Shown here one piece after another: positions 36,612 to 48,267 of a DNA stretch of 64,000 bases. Each line of letters opens with the position of its first letter. Positions within the stretch are counted from its first letter, which is position 1. The translations under genes and the position numbers were made by a program. The notes under the pieces were generated by a model that had not been told where the DNA came from, did not search any database, and saw nothing but the letters and a program-made list of their open reading frames with translations. Source of the DNA: Evernia prunastri (lineage: Eukaryota > Ascomycota > Lecanoromycetes > Lecanorales > Parmeliaceae); the NCBI GenBank assembly GCA_003184365.1, contig NKYR01000044.1, positions 124,001-188,000 of the forward strand, written 5' to 3'.

Positions 36612-37499
36612 TCAAGGCTTTCTCCCAACACTAATGTAAACCGGGTAGCCATCATACACCATTCCTCCTCCATCCTCCACTCCCAGCTTCCATACATCCT
36701 TCCACGCAACCCTTGCATCCTCAAGCCTTCCCTCCTTCGCAAAGCTCTTGTGAGACCATCCCGTCTCATTCTCAAACACCTCATCCCTCACGCTCTCCTC
36801 GTCCTTGTGCCACGTCTCAGGGATATAGCTCTTGGTCTTCCACGACTTCTCCACCACCAGGCCCGCCTGCTCATACACCTTCTCCAGACTGTCCATGCCA
36901 CGCACCCAATCCCGATCAAACGGCAGTCCCATTCCCAGCTTCTCACGCAGCGCAATTGTAAGCAGGTACTGCACCGTGCGCTGCTCGGTTGGAACATCAA
37001 CAATCAGCCTCCCACCCTCCTTCAACAAGGCAGCCCAATTCCTGATCGCACCCGGCGGATTGTCGAGCAGGACAAGCGCCGAGCAGCACGAAATCACATC
37101 AAACCGACCTCTATCACTCATCACTCTCCGGACAGCCTCAACCTGATCAAGTCCATCGGCGATGTCAGCTTCGACCCATTCCACTCTTGCGGCTTCTTCG
37201 GGCAGCTGCTTTTGGCGGGCAAGATCCAACATCGCAGCCGTGATATCGACGCCCACAACGACGCCGGTAGGTCCAGCGGCCGCGGCCATCGGCGCCGTCA
37301 CGAGTCCCGTGCCGCATGCAAGGTCAAGGATTGCGGAGCCTGGCGCAGGCGCTATCCACCGAGCGAAGTCCTGCCCAAGCTCGATGTGCCAGCCTCCATT
37401 TGAGGTGTCATAATCCGATGCTCGGTCACTGAAAATCGTCTGGGAGCATGTGGATTGGATCTTGTCGTTTGTCTCGTTGGTGGAGAGAGGTGAAGCCAT
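36612..37499 (-). CDS. Class I SAM-dependent methyltransferase (UbiE-like)
   Basis: Intronless; 295 residues from the ATG at 37499. The frame stays open to 37544, but the second ATG gives the conventional start MASPLSTNE. Motif I ILDLACGTGLV (residues about 57-67) binds the methionine part of S-adenosylmethionine. GVVVGVDIT holds the acidic residue for the ribose, ADIAD follows as motif II-like, and FDVISCCSALVLLDNP with LLKEGGRLIVDVP completes the Rossmann core. The C-terminal half is a substrate cap with no diagnostic residue, so the acceptor (O, N or C of a small molecule) is unknown. It lies 3 kb from the NRPS gene in the same orientation and is a candidate tailoring enzyme for its product, by proximity only. 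Confidence 0.85.
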   Translation of the reverse strand: MASPLSTNETNDKIQSTCSQTIFSDRASDYDTSNGGWHIELGQDFARWIAPAPGSAILDLACGTGLVTAPMAAAAGPTGVVVGVDITAAMLDLARQKQLPEEAARVEWVEADIADGLDQVEAVRRVMSDRGRFDVISCCSALVLLDNPPGAIRNWAALLKEGGRLIVDVPTEQRTVQYLLTIALREKLGMGLPFDRDWVRGMDSLEKVYEQAGLVVEKSWKTKSYIPETWHKDEESVRDEVFENETGWSHKSFAKEGRLEDARVAWKDVWKLGVEDGGGMVYDGYPVYISVGRKP

Positions 37500-37993
37500 G
37501 ATGAGCGGGTCGATATGGATACTTTGAGTTCGAGCTTGTAACACTCTATTCCTTAAGACAAAGACATTGTAATTCCGAGTACCGGAGTTTAGGGTCGGAG
37601 TTTAGCCACCAAAATGATCCAATACCATCCAGTGAGTGCTCTACGCCGTGTCTTTCCCAGCTCGAAACACCTGAGAAAGCACTGCCTCGACTGCTGTGCT
37701 AAAGAGCTGACACTTCCGACTGGAAGCTCGCATCACACCATCTTAATGAGCCCACGAATCGGCGCTGATGTGGGATTTTGCGGTGTCGCTGAGCGGCATG
37801 TTTCACAATGACTCCGCCGCATCCTACATCCGATTTGGGGAACCTGAAAGCTGAACGACATGGTTAAGCAACTACAATATTGCAAGGATCGCAGCATCGC
37901 CTTCAATCCTAGGTGAAAGGTATATGTACTACTCGCCATGCGGTCTCTGGTGGGCTTGTCTCCTGCAGTCATCAAGCAGGAGCAAGCAGTATC
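37500..37993. other. Intergenic, 494 nt, divergent promoters
   Basis: Separates the start of the methyltransferase (minus) from the start of the membrane protein (plus), so both promoters are expected here. No coding signal. Confidence 0.55.
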
Positions 37994-38733
37994 ATGGACG
38001 GTGGTCTCGAGGTCGACGGACGCAACAGTCTGCCTATTCCCTTACAGAGGCATGGGGAAAACTACAAATACTACAACGGAGAAGAGGAGGATAATCAGCC
38101 ACAGCACAAATTTCACCCCTCTGAAACAACGTCGCTAGACAGACGCTTCTACGGGCTGAGGGCCCCAACGTTCTTTTTGAGTATCGCTTTGGCCGTATTC
38201 GTTGTGGTCGCAGTCATCGCTCTCGGTGTAGCGGGCTCACGGGCCGCAAAGAGGGCTAGCACCAGGTACGTACCACCTACTGCACACGCAGAGCGAGTAT
38301 AGAGACTGATCGTATCACTGGCAGGTCCAGTGTCTCGTGCCCCTCCTCCAACTGCACCTCCTCCCTCCCCACCTATCCCTTCCATATCAACGACTCACCA
38401 TTCAAACCGACCTCCAATTGCACTTCTCTCGGCTCTAAATACACCTCCCTCTTCACGGGTGCCAGCTTCAAGCCCCAATGTGGGATCGATCTACCCTCCA
38501 ACGATCTTTACAGCATCTTCGTTTACTACTTCACGGATTGTATAGAAGCATGTGCAGCCGTTGCCAAATATCCTGGGCTAAACCGGACATGCTATGGTGT
38601 TGCCTTTGATACCAACTATGCCTTGACGCCGGCCGGCCAGTACGGGAATTGTTTTCTAAAGAATGCATCGAATATCACGCCGAGAGTGGCTAATATAAAT
38701 CTCACCTCTAGTGCGGTGTTACTGGGGGTTTAG
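37994..38733 (+). CDS. Cys-rich single-pass membrane protein, function unknown
   Basis: Predicted 226 residues from exons 37994..38265 and 38325..38733; the 59-nt intron (gtacgt...ggcag) joins through arginine. The cytosolic side (about 58 residues) is polar and acidic. One hydrophobic helix follows at about 59-81 (FFLSIALAVFVVVAVIAL), then a basic stop-transfer patch. The ectodomain (about 90-226) is Ser/Thr- and Cys-rich with about eight cysteines, several N-x-S/T sites, and a C-terminal block (YFTDCIEACAA, TCYGVAF, GNCFLKN) resembling an apple/PAN-like disulphide fold. Similar type II-like membrane proteins are common and uncharacterised in ascomycetes. The upstream in-frame ATG at 37913 is less likely: the start at 37994 opens MDGGLEVDG. 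It may be a surface sensor or adhesin; this is a guess. Confidence 0.68.
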
Positions 38734-40295
38734 CGACAGATGATGGAGGCCTTGTTGCATGATCGCTGTGGCCTGCGTTGCCCGGAACGGAGGGATGGGA
38801 TTACACCTACAATTATATTGGCATGGACTTCGAAAAGTACGCATGTTGGGAAACAATATAAGCCTCCATTAGAGATAGCGGTGCGTCGCTGGCGGCATGC
38901 CGTGGAGGTCCAAGATAATAGAAGAAAATCACCTACATTATTCTTATATTCTTCCACATGCAATGCGAGCGTGCACCAAAGCATTGATGGACAGTCGAAG
39001 GGGACCAGATGGAACGAGCGCTCGAGCATGCAAGGCCTCTCCTCTCTCCAACAAGGTTGCTATCGAGGATCCCAAGCAAGCCTTATGGTATCGATGATTC
39101 CGTACGAAAGCAGCGAATGGGTGGCGCCTTAGGGCCAGCTCTTTCGCACCAAGTCGGCGCCCTTCAAGAAATCACCGCAGAGCTTCTCGAAGCCTGTCCG
39201 TACATCTTCATTCTCAATAACGCATTCGTCTTTAGCGAAAAGCATCCCTTTCGCAGCTCTAGTGGAACTTCCTCTCGTGACTATCCTGTCCCACCAGTCG
39301 ATGCCTACAGCTTCGACAGCTTGAAAGCCGCCTTGCTCATTTCATCAAGTTTCTCATACCGTGGTTTAGTCCATCATCATCATCTTCTTCCTCTTTTGTT
39401 CCGAACCCTCGTTTGCCCTCCTCTTATTGTCCAAGAGGTGATGTAGGCTCCAAGGCAACATTCGGCATTCATACAGCAACAGATTCTCAACTAGACATTG
39501 CGTATGCAATCCGGCCATTTTTTGTATCCACCTCCCAAGACCTTCGCCCTGAACGCCGCAAAGGACCTCAAGACCCGCTGATCTCAATGCTATAGTCACA
39601 AAAGCCACCCAACCTTCCCCAGTCCTATCCTCACCACCCGCAACAAATCATCATGTCATTCAACACCAACCCAGATACCAAATCAGACGACAAACGCAAG
39701 AGTCTCACCCAACAAGTCGGAACTCTAAAGCTACATGTTCTTACAGCCGGCACAGTCGCCGCAAGGACCGCACCACAACCTCCCATCTCATGCCCTCCGC
39801 CCAGCTCCCCCTACCACCACGTATCAATAAAGCCAACAACAAAATATCACGCTCCATGGATGACCGCCCAGACGCCCGCGCTGACGAGAGAAACGAATGC
39901 ACAGCGTAGCCAATCTGTTCGACTTATCCAGATAAACCGAGAGCGCAGTGACTGTTCTTGGGGCAAGAGCGGAGAAAGACGAGCATTTGCTGGACGTAGG
40001 GAACAGAGGCGATGAGCGGGGTGAGGGGGGTTACGATTCGTTGAAAGTGGGGGGGCATGGATGTGTTGCCACTGGAATACGACAGGTGTAGCTGCGGTGG
40101 GGTTTGGAGGAAAGTGGGACTAAGGGATGGAGAGGCGGGAGGAGGAGGAGGATGAGGATGAGGAAAAACAGTTAAGTTAGTCTACAAATCATTGGGCCGA
40201 AGGATTTGAATGCATTGGAAAGAAAGACTCGAAGGCCTTGCAGAGCCGCCTATGTAGACCGCGAGCTTCCTCACCACGTGCTCGCCGAGAGGCCC
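38734..40295. other. Intergenic, 1.6 kb, no firm gene
   Basis: Open frames at 39009-39446 and 39653-40015 (plus) begin with ATG but show no family, membrane helix or signal. The second opens with MSFNTNPDTK in a fair start context and could be a small hypothetical protein of 120 residues (confidence about 0.2). The right end is G-rich (40010-40170). Confidence 0.45.
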
Positions 40296-43200
40296 CTAGC
40301 TGGCGACATCGCAAATCCTCTGCCCTTCCTCACCCGCGCCACTTAGAAGGCCCTTCAACCCCTTTCCAAAGGCATCCAGGAGCTCTTGAATAACCTTACG
40401 GTCGATACTCCTATCGTGAGCAGCTATCGCACTCATACCCTGCCTGTCAACGTGACAACTCAACATCACGGGCACGGGCACGGGGTAGAACGCTGACTCC
40501 GACGGGGCCGGCAGCTCGTCCCGTTGCGTCCCATCCTGTTCCTCTGCCTCCATGTCTTTCGCGTGGATGTTGAGCCACACGTTGTGGGAACCCGCGGCCG
40601 CTGCTTCAGGGCTCAGGGCCATGAGCTCTTGAAGGCCGACGGCTTCGTGGTCAGTGGATTCCCAGAAGGTTCGTTGGAAGGCATTCAGGACGTCTTGAGT
40701 GAGGGCGTTCTCGTCAATGTGCACGTGCCATGCCGGGAGGGTGACCAGCACTCCGACGTAATTCTCGATGCCTTCGACGGGAAGGCTGCGTCCTGAGCGA
40801 ATGATTGCGAGAGCTAAGTCGGCCACTTGGAATTTCCTTGACAAGGCGAGTGCCCAAGCTATGGTGATTGTAGCTGAGAGTGTGAATCTTGGTCCTCGGC
40901 TTTTGTTTGGTGGGAAGAGATTGATCCGGAGAGATGTTTCCTGGTCCGCTTCCCAGTATCGGTCAGCTGGTCGTGAGAATAGAGGCTTGAATATGACACC
41001 GGCGTAGTGAGAGCGCCAGTAGTCGTGGATGGCTGTGCGATCAAGGCTTTGGAAGTGCTGGACAAGTTGTTTCGGCTTCAGCTCCTCTTTGAAGGCGAGA
41101 TTGAGATCGGCATATGCCCGTTGTAGCTTTATGTTGACCGCTTCGATTGTCCACTCGTCGTAGACTATGTGATGGGCTATCCAGACGAAACAGGTCTTGT
41201 GTGCATCGTTAGGGTCTTTGATGAGACAGAATGTGCTCAGCGCATCTCCGAAATCAACCATAGATTTCTTTTCTTCCGCGATGAAGGTGTCTAGGTTGGT
41301 GGCTGTGCGAATATTGGGAGCTTCCGTAGTCACAACAGAGTATACCCCCGTTTCCGTCTTGATCATGCGAGTACGCATCATGTCATGCGATGCGATGAGA
41401 CGTCTCCAGCATTGGAGATAGCGTTCCAGATCGACTTGCGCTGGGAGCGGAAAGACTATGGATGCTCTCACCTCGGGAGCTGCCATCCAGGCCTCGTGTT
41501 GTATTGGCGTGGGATATATGTCTTGAATCATGTCGAGATTGATGCCACATTGTGTAACTGCTTCAAGGCAGAGATCCTTAATCAAAGACACTTCATCCCC
41601 AAGTAAAGTAAAGGGTTCAGGCATCCCTTTTTCCTTAGTTGTGCTGATACTCGGCCAGACTACAGCAGCGAGCTGGGTGATTTTGGGATGGTTGAAAAGC
41701 ATGCGCACAGTCACGAAGACTCCTGCACGGCGAGCAATTGCGACTAAGCGAATTGCAATTACGGAATCGCCACCGAGTTGAAAGAAACTGTCATTGAGAT
41801 TAATTCGAGAGGGTGCTATTCTGAATGCTTCCGCCCAGATGTGTTGAAGCTTTTTCTCCGTATCTGTCAAAGGCGAACATTGCGACTCGCGAGCGTCGCT
41901 TGCAATAAGATCATTGTTTGGTCGAGACAAAGAATTCGCATAGCTTTTGCGGAGCCCCTTTCTGTCGATCTTGGAAGAGTCGAGGTACGGCATTGATTCC
42001 ATAGCCACGATTGAGGAAGGAATCATGTATGAGGGCAAAGTCTCTATAAGTTCCGGTTTGATGCTGGTAATGAGATCACCAAAATGTTGCATGGTGGCAG
42101 AATCTGTGACAAGACTGAAGCCGATCTTAGACTTGGTGAGGTCTTCCCGACAAATGAAGGCGACAAGTATTGGCTCGCCTCCGCTGCTCTCCTCTGAGAT
42201 GATATCGGCAACTACCGCTGTCCTCGAGGGTAGAACGCGCCGTAGTTGGTATTCTACCTCGCCCAATTCCATCCTTTGCCCTCGTAGCTTGACCTGATGA
42301 TCCTTGCGTTCGAGAAATTCGATCGTGCCATCCGGGCAGTATTTGACGAGATCCCCAGTCCTGTAAAGTCTTTGATTACCATCACTTCGAATGCGGCGCA
42401 GCCACGACGGTGGCTGTACGAATGCCGCCGCTGATTTCTCATCCGCACCAATGTACCCCCTGCCCACTGTGGGACCTTCGATGAGTAGCTCACCAACCTC
42501 ACCGATTGCAGCTAGCTTATTGACGTCTGAAGCGTGCACAATCCAGAATGTATCACCAATTGCTCTGCCTATGTTTCCTGCACGTGGTCCGTCTCGCGTA
42601 ATGTTGGCTGCGCAGCACATGATGCAGCATTCGGTAGGTCCATAGCCATTGAAGACCTCCACCTCCGGAACACTCGCCCAAAGAGTAAGCAAATCCGGTG
42701 GAGGCAATTCTCCGCCAATGACTAACGTCTTCAGTGTAGCGAGGTCGAAGTCCTCGGGACGTAGCGCGGAGAGTAGAGATGGCGTGAAAAAGGTATATGT
42801 GACTCGCATATCTTTCATGGAACCCGCGATGTTACTGCATAACCCCAAATACGTGAGCAAATGGAGTCTTATGACAGGGTACATGGGCTGCTTACTTCAT
42901 ACGATCATCCTCCGAGGGGATACATACAGTGCCGCCATAGATTAGCGGCAAGAATACCTCAGCCATGGCTGCATCGAATACGTGGGCAGCAAATTGGAAC
43001 ACTCTGCATGTGTGATCCAAGTTCATAAATTCACCCCATGTCTTTAAGTGCGTGCAAAGTTGACTGTGTTCGATTTGCGCTCCCTGTGCATAAACCAGCC
43101 GTTCCCGTCAGTAAGTCTCTTATTCATACCTATTCTGTATGCGGAGGTTCCATCCACTAACCTTTGGGGTGCCTGTACTACCAGATGTGAAGAGGACATA

Positions 43201-43746
43201 TGCCAGGTTGCTTGCAGTCATACCCACCCGGAGAGGCTCAACGTTGTCTGCCTCGGCCATGTCGAAGAGACCCTTTTCCATAATCATAACGTGCTCATTC
43301 ATATCCTGAAAGATTTTGGCCTGCTGTGGAGAAGTGAGGATGACGGTATGGTTGATCAATGAGAGAATGGCCACGATTCGCTGCACGGGTGAGAAGGGCA
43401 TAGGAACGAATGCTGCGCCAATTTTCAAGACTCCGAGCATGGCAACGACGGTCCACATAGACTTTTCAAGGCGCACCGGGACAAGATCGTCCGGCTTGAC
43501 ATTTTGAAGGACCAGACGACGTGCGAGCTTATTTGCATAGGTGTCCAACTCTCGATAGGTCAGTGAGCCCTCCCTTGAGCAGACAGCTTCATCATCAGGA
43601 TGATCATGGACTTGTTCCTCGACCAGGTGGTGAACGCAGGCTTCGACAGTTGCAGGGACGGTCTCGTTCCATTTTCGAATCTGTTCCAGGTCGGTCGAGG
43701 AGACTTCACTGACAACATGGTCAGGATCAGATTGTATGAGGGCCAT
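40296..43746 (-). CDS. Nonribosomal peptide synthetase, A-T-C module
   Basis: Predicted 1,103 residues from exons 43746..43162, 43083..42896 and 42834..40296 (introns 78 and 61 nt). Adenylation domain (about 10-560): core LTYRELD, FTSGSTGTPK (A3), FDAAMAE, NGYGPTE (A5, 320-326), GELLIEGPTVGRGY, YRTGDLV, and SSKIDRK with the A10 lysine. Thiolation domain LGGDSVIAI with the phosphopantetheine serine near 615. Condensation domain (about 670-1100) with HHIVYDE for the HHxxxD site. There is no N-terminal condensation, reductase, thioesterase or epimerase domain. The module should load one amino acid and condense it with a second acyl or amine partner, perhaps releasing the product through the terminal condensation domain, as in many fungal NRPSs. 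An earlier in-frame ATG at 43809 would add 21 residues of unlikely sequence. Product unknown. Confidence 0.88.
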
Positions 43747-45163
43747 CAGGATAGAAGTTAAGCAAAAACAGCGATTCGAGCGAGACGATCGGTTTTCCAG
43801 CGAGATCAATCAGCTTTATGGGATGATTGGGAGAGAGTGACACGGGAAAGTGTTAATTTCCCTTCACGCCAAGACGCTAAGACTTGAGCACAACGCACGA
43901 CCGACAGAAAGCGCGACAAAAGTACTTCTCTCGAGGAGTCCGACACTGGGACCTGCAGACAAGGGCCTTCAGAGGACAAAAGCTAAGGAACACACAGGAG
44001 CGTGCGTGTACAATGAAGTTCTAGTGGCAGGACAGCAGCCAGCCCACGAGAATGGACTGCCCGTATGGCAAATGAGAGTGTCTCCTTCTTATGCATGGCA
44101 GGAATCCTTCCCTCTTCAACAATTGGATCATTCGCTGCAGAGAACTATCTTTCAGTGGCTCAAAAGAGTTGAGGAAACATAGCTACCTGAGCCCATCTCA
44201 AGTTATTGTCTCTCTCTCTTGTTGGCTGCCGCCCGTACTCTTTGTACTAATAATTGTAACATTAGGATTTTACCAGTTTTGCCGCGGTCATCCACATTCA
44301 TAAGCTCACTGGGTCGAGAAAAAGGAGCTCCATCTGGCCTTAAATGCTGACGAGTAAAAGTCTTGTCTGAAGTATAGCGTCCGCCATAGGTAGCGAAAGA
44401 CTCATACGTCAATCACATTCGATATTGCCACGCATTTATTCCCATGTACATACTACGACTGCCACAGCCGTACAAGGGTGAAGAAAGCTTTGGCAGAGAT
44501 GCAAGCGGCAAAACAATCTCGTCCAGTCGCAAATTTTCGGTTCCTGCTCGTCAGTCCAAATGTCTGAGATGAAACCTTTGTTCTTGGGGCCATTGGTGCC
44601 CGAGATGAAGGGTGTACCGAGTCTGTCAATCTGAGGAGCTAGCTGCCATTTGGAAGTTGACTGTATTCCCGTTGCAACTTCGGACGGTCGGCTCATGTTT
44701 TGCAGTGGCGCTCGATTCTGTCATCGTCGGCGCGGTAAGAGGCTATCCATCCACAGTGATCTGTCCGCTTGACGAGCGGCGAGGTATGATCATCTCGGAT
44801 GAGATGAGAACATCATCTTTTCGACGTTGAGACGAAGATAAGATACCGAATTCTCTTATTTTGTCATGACTCGCTAGCGCATGGTCTTTACTAAAAGTGT
44901 ACTAGCTCCTACTCATAGAGTAGTGCGGAGTAAATCCGAGGCGACAAGGAAGGTAGCCAATCACACATCACGCTCTTCTGAGTATTCAGTACTCCTTTTC
45001 AGGCAATCAACTAATACAGTATCGCGCAGCTACAATATCCGGTCACGCTGTATCAGGAAAGCTGGAACTCTGGAGAACCGTACAGCTGAAAGTCTCTCGA
45101 AGCCAAGAAGCACCAGAAATGAAAGTCAATCGTCAATGCGAATAGATACAGCAGCCTAGAGAC
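43747..45163. promoter_or_regulatory. Divergent intergenic region between NRPS and FAD oxidoreductase
   Basis: 1.4 kb shared by the two divergent starts, a common arrangement for co-regulated metabolite genes. A minus-strand frame at 44436-44696 (86 codons) has no family marks and is not called. No operator motif could be assigned with confidence. Confidence 0.4.
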
Positions 45164-46770
45164 ATGACAAGCCTACCTTCATCGGAGTCAACGGCCTCAT
45201 TCTGGCATACTGAACCCTCTGCGTTTCTCCTGGGCCACCGTACTACTCCAGATCTCCCCTCAGAAGTCGACATTGTCATCATTGGCTCCGGCGTTACGGG
45301 GGCATCTGCTGCCAGGTTCTTGGCCGAAGATGAAAGAGCGAAAGACTTGAGTATAGTGATGCTTGATGCACGGGAGGCTTGCTGGTGTGCTACCGGAAGA
45401 GTATGTCAACCACACAAACTCTTTTCTCTCCAACTGTCCTCCCACTGCTCTAACACTGGGCATGCTGTAACCTGTAGAATGGAGGTCACTGTCAACCTCT
45501 CCTTTTCGATTCCACCCCCGACGTCGCGGCTTTCGAACTCCGCAACTGCAGCACTATCAAGTCTTACATCAAAGAGCACGACGTCCCGTGCGAATGGCGT
45601 TCGTTGACAGGCTGCAGGACATTTTGGACAAAGGCTTTAGCCAAAGCAGCCGCTAATGACGTGAGAGACTTAAAACGCGATGCTCCCGAGCTTGGCAAAG
45701 AGGTCACAGTGATAGATGATGAGGGCGAATTACGAGAACACCGGGTGAACGGCGCGCCCGGCGCAACGCTTACCGCTTGTGCTGGCACTTTATGGCCTTA
45801 CAAGCTTATCGCCTTCATTCTCGAAAGATTAATTAAAGAGGGTCGCTTGAACCTGCAGACGAAGACGCCAGTCACAAAAATAGAACCTTGCGCTGATAAC
45901 GCCAAAGGTCTTGCGGCTGGATTAAAGCAGATCTTGCACACGCCTCGCGGCACCATCAAAACGCGTCACGTCATTCTAGCCACCAACGCATATACTTCTC
46001 ATCTCCTCCCTCAATTTGCCGATCTCATAGTACCCGAGCGAGGAGTCATGACCGCTCTCGTTCCTCCCGTCGGATCAAAGCGCCTCGAGAACTCTTACGG
46101 TTTTGTCGGCGCGCTGGGTGGGAATCCGATCCACGACGATTACCTATCGCAGCGGCCTATTTCTGATGTACCTAACCCGGCCGGTCATCTGATGTTCGGC
46201 GGCGGGCATGCTGGTAAGAAGCTAAACATGATTGGGGAGACGGATGATTCCATTCTGGACGAAGGTTCGACAAAGTATCTGAGGGAGGCACTGCTCAAGC
46301 TGCTGAACCTTGGAGGCGAGACCGCTGACTTGAAAGAGCTCAAAGCTACGCATCAATGGTCAGGAATTTGGGGCACGTCGAAAGATCACCACCCGTGGGT
46401 TGGCGCTGTACCCGACAACCCAGGCGTCTGGCTTGCCGGCGGCTACTCCGGTACGTATTTTCCCCTCTAGTAACCAGCCAGCCACCATGACACACTGACC
46501 ATCCCAACAGGCCACGGCATGCCCAACGCCACGCTATGCGGCAAAGCCGTTATAGAAATGGTCTTGGCGCAGGAAGGCGGCGTCGCTGTTGATGAGATCC
46601 AGAACAAGCTTGTCACAGAGGGCAACTTGCCAAAAGCCTACGTCATCACGCAGGTCAGGATGGAGCGCTGTAGGGATATCGACTCTGTGCAAGCTCAGGA
46701 CGAGAAAGGGATCGTGGGCATCCGTTCCATCGACGCGATGATACAAGCACAGAGGAACACCAAGCTGTAA
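45164..46770 (+). CDS. FAD-dependent oxidoreductase (DAO family)
   Basis: Predicted 489 residues from exons 45164..45400, 45478..46450 and 46511..46770 (introns 77 and 60 nt). The Rossmann dinucleotide site is DIVIIGSGVTGASAARFL (residues about 36-53), followed by an acidic strand end (VMLDARE) and ATGRNGGHC across the first splice, the usual ATGRNGGH of fungal DAO-type proteins. A central WPYKLIAFILERL, a second nucleotide-contact block HVILATNAYTSHLLP, and a C-terminal WSGIWGTSKDHHPWVGAVP with GLAGGYSGHGMPNA-type closing loop complete the DAO fold. The family oxidises amines or amino acids with FAD. The gene is divergent to the NRPS 1.4 kb away, so oxidation of the peptide or its precursor is plausible. 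It could equally be a catabolic amine oxidase. Confidence 0.87.
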
Positions 46771-48267
46771 GTCGGGAAGTGAAACAGGTACTACATATGG
46801 GAATTTGCCTGATAGTTTAGCTTGTATACGCCGTATGTGCTTTTCTACCTTGATTCGGCTTATCAAATCGGAGAGACAACCACAAAATGCTGGTCTGAAT
46901 GTGAACACGCTCCCCTCAGCCTCCCATATCTGGCTTTGACAGCACCTTTGGAATGACGCGGACCTCCTCATTAAAGACGTCCAAGTACAAATGAAGACTC
47001 AATATCAGAATTTGAAGAGTCGCCCAAATCTATCAGGTCCAATTGACGGCCAATCAGGACTCTGCCGGACACACAATGCCCTAAGACCTCAACGCCAAAA
47101 TAGGTTTGCAATTTCCGTCTCTCCTGTATCTTAAAAGGAAAGTTGGCCCACGGTTGGCACTTCTGTTGACGAATGCGTTATTGAGATGGCCATATCTGCG
47201 TCGCCCCCACAGTTACGTCCGGACTGGGACCGATCGCTGCCACCGACGCCTGTTTCGGGAAGCCCGCAAATTTCGGCCAGTCGTGGCAGGCTTCAATCGT
47301 CAAATTGACAAAGAACAAGGCTTGCCGAAATACCATGCTCGTCTATGCCTCCTGACATCCAAGTTGAAGACATCGAGTAAAGTATTAGAGTCAAGCAAGC
47401 TGGGAGGATACTGAAGCAATGGCGTTAATTTACGAAGCCGAATGTTCACCAAAGACGACTGGGAAGCGATGATGTTGATCTCGAACAGGGCGGATCATCT
47501 CGATTTGTTTCGATTGGAAATTCCCAATCGATGACATTGCAGGAGTAGAAAACATAAGCGAAAGTGGGTGTGGTGCAAATGTGTCCGGATTCTAGCCGAA
47601 GCCACACCCGGGGGGGCTTCAAGAGTCTCGATCATTGCCCCGGGCACTCAAGCGAAGGTATTCGGTACTACATACTCTAATGATACCTTGACAGAAAACG
47701 ATTCTCTATCAATTAAGTAAAGATGTTCAGCAATGCGCGCATAGAGAGGAGGAACATATCTTGAATCCACCATGTTCATTCAATACCATTCAAACTGGAT
47801 TTCTTCATAATTAATTGATGACGAAAGACGAGGCCTAGAGCTTAGATGTCTTTCGGCTTGAGTCCGAGCGCATCTGAGTCTAGTGTGAATGGAAATTCCA
47901 CACTACGAGTAACTTACAGGCAAAATAAGGGAAATGGTGTGGTGCTTTCGCTCTGGAAATCTGATTGGTCTGTCCTTGTAATTCGCTCACGCCGCTGCAT
48001 CTGGGATCGATACACCTGGCAAGCTGGACATGCGGTCCCCGAGATAATCCGATAGCCACGGGCCTAGGAGACGGTGAGAGCTCAGATATATGTCATAGAT
48101 CCCCGCTCATCTGCATACTCAAGTACACCCAAGTCTGGTATGTCACTTCAGTCACACATTCCTTGGAACCAACGAGTAACATCGAACATCGAACATTGAA
48201 AAGAAAAGAAAAAAAAAGACAAATTCATCATTTGCTCATTTATTGAAAGACTACAGCCCCACACGCC
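46771..48267. other. Intergenic, 1.5 kb, no supported gene
   Basis: Open frames such as 47106-47414 lack any motif. A short C/G palindromic patch (cacccgggggggc) lies near 47605. The promoter of the MFS gene is expected at the right end. Confidence 0.5.

Noticed and set aside
36091..36615. 174-codon minus frame next to the methyltransferase
   Set aside because: No domain, signal or helix. It ends where the methyltransferase stops and shares its 3' flank; more likely chance.
39009..39446. 145-codon plus frame containing QEITAELLEACPYIFILNN
   Set aside because: Part looks globular, but no family was recognised, the frame's start is arbitrary and no splice partners were found.
39653..40015. 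120-codon plus frame starting MSFNTNPDTK
   Set aside because: Plausible start, but basic, disordered sequence without homology I can name. Mentioned in the gap entry only.
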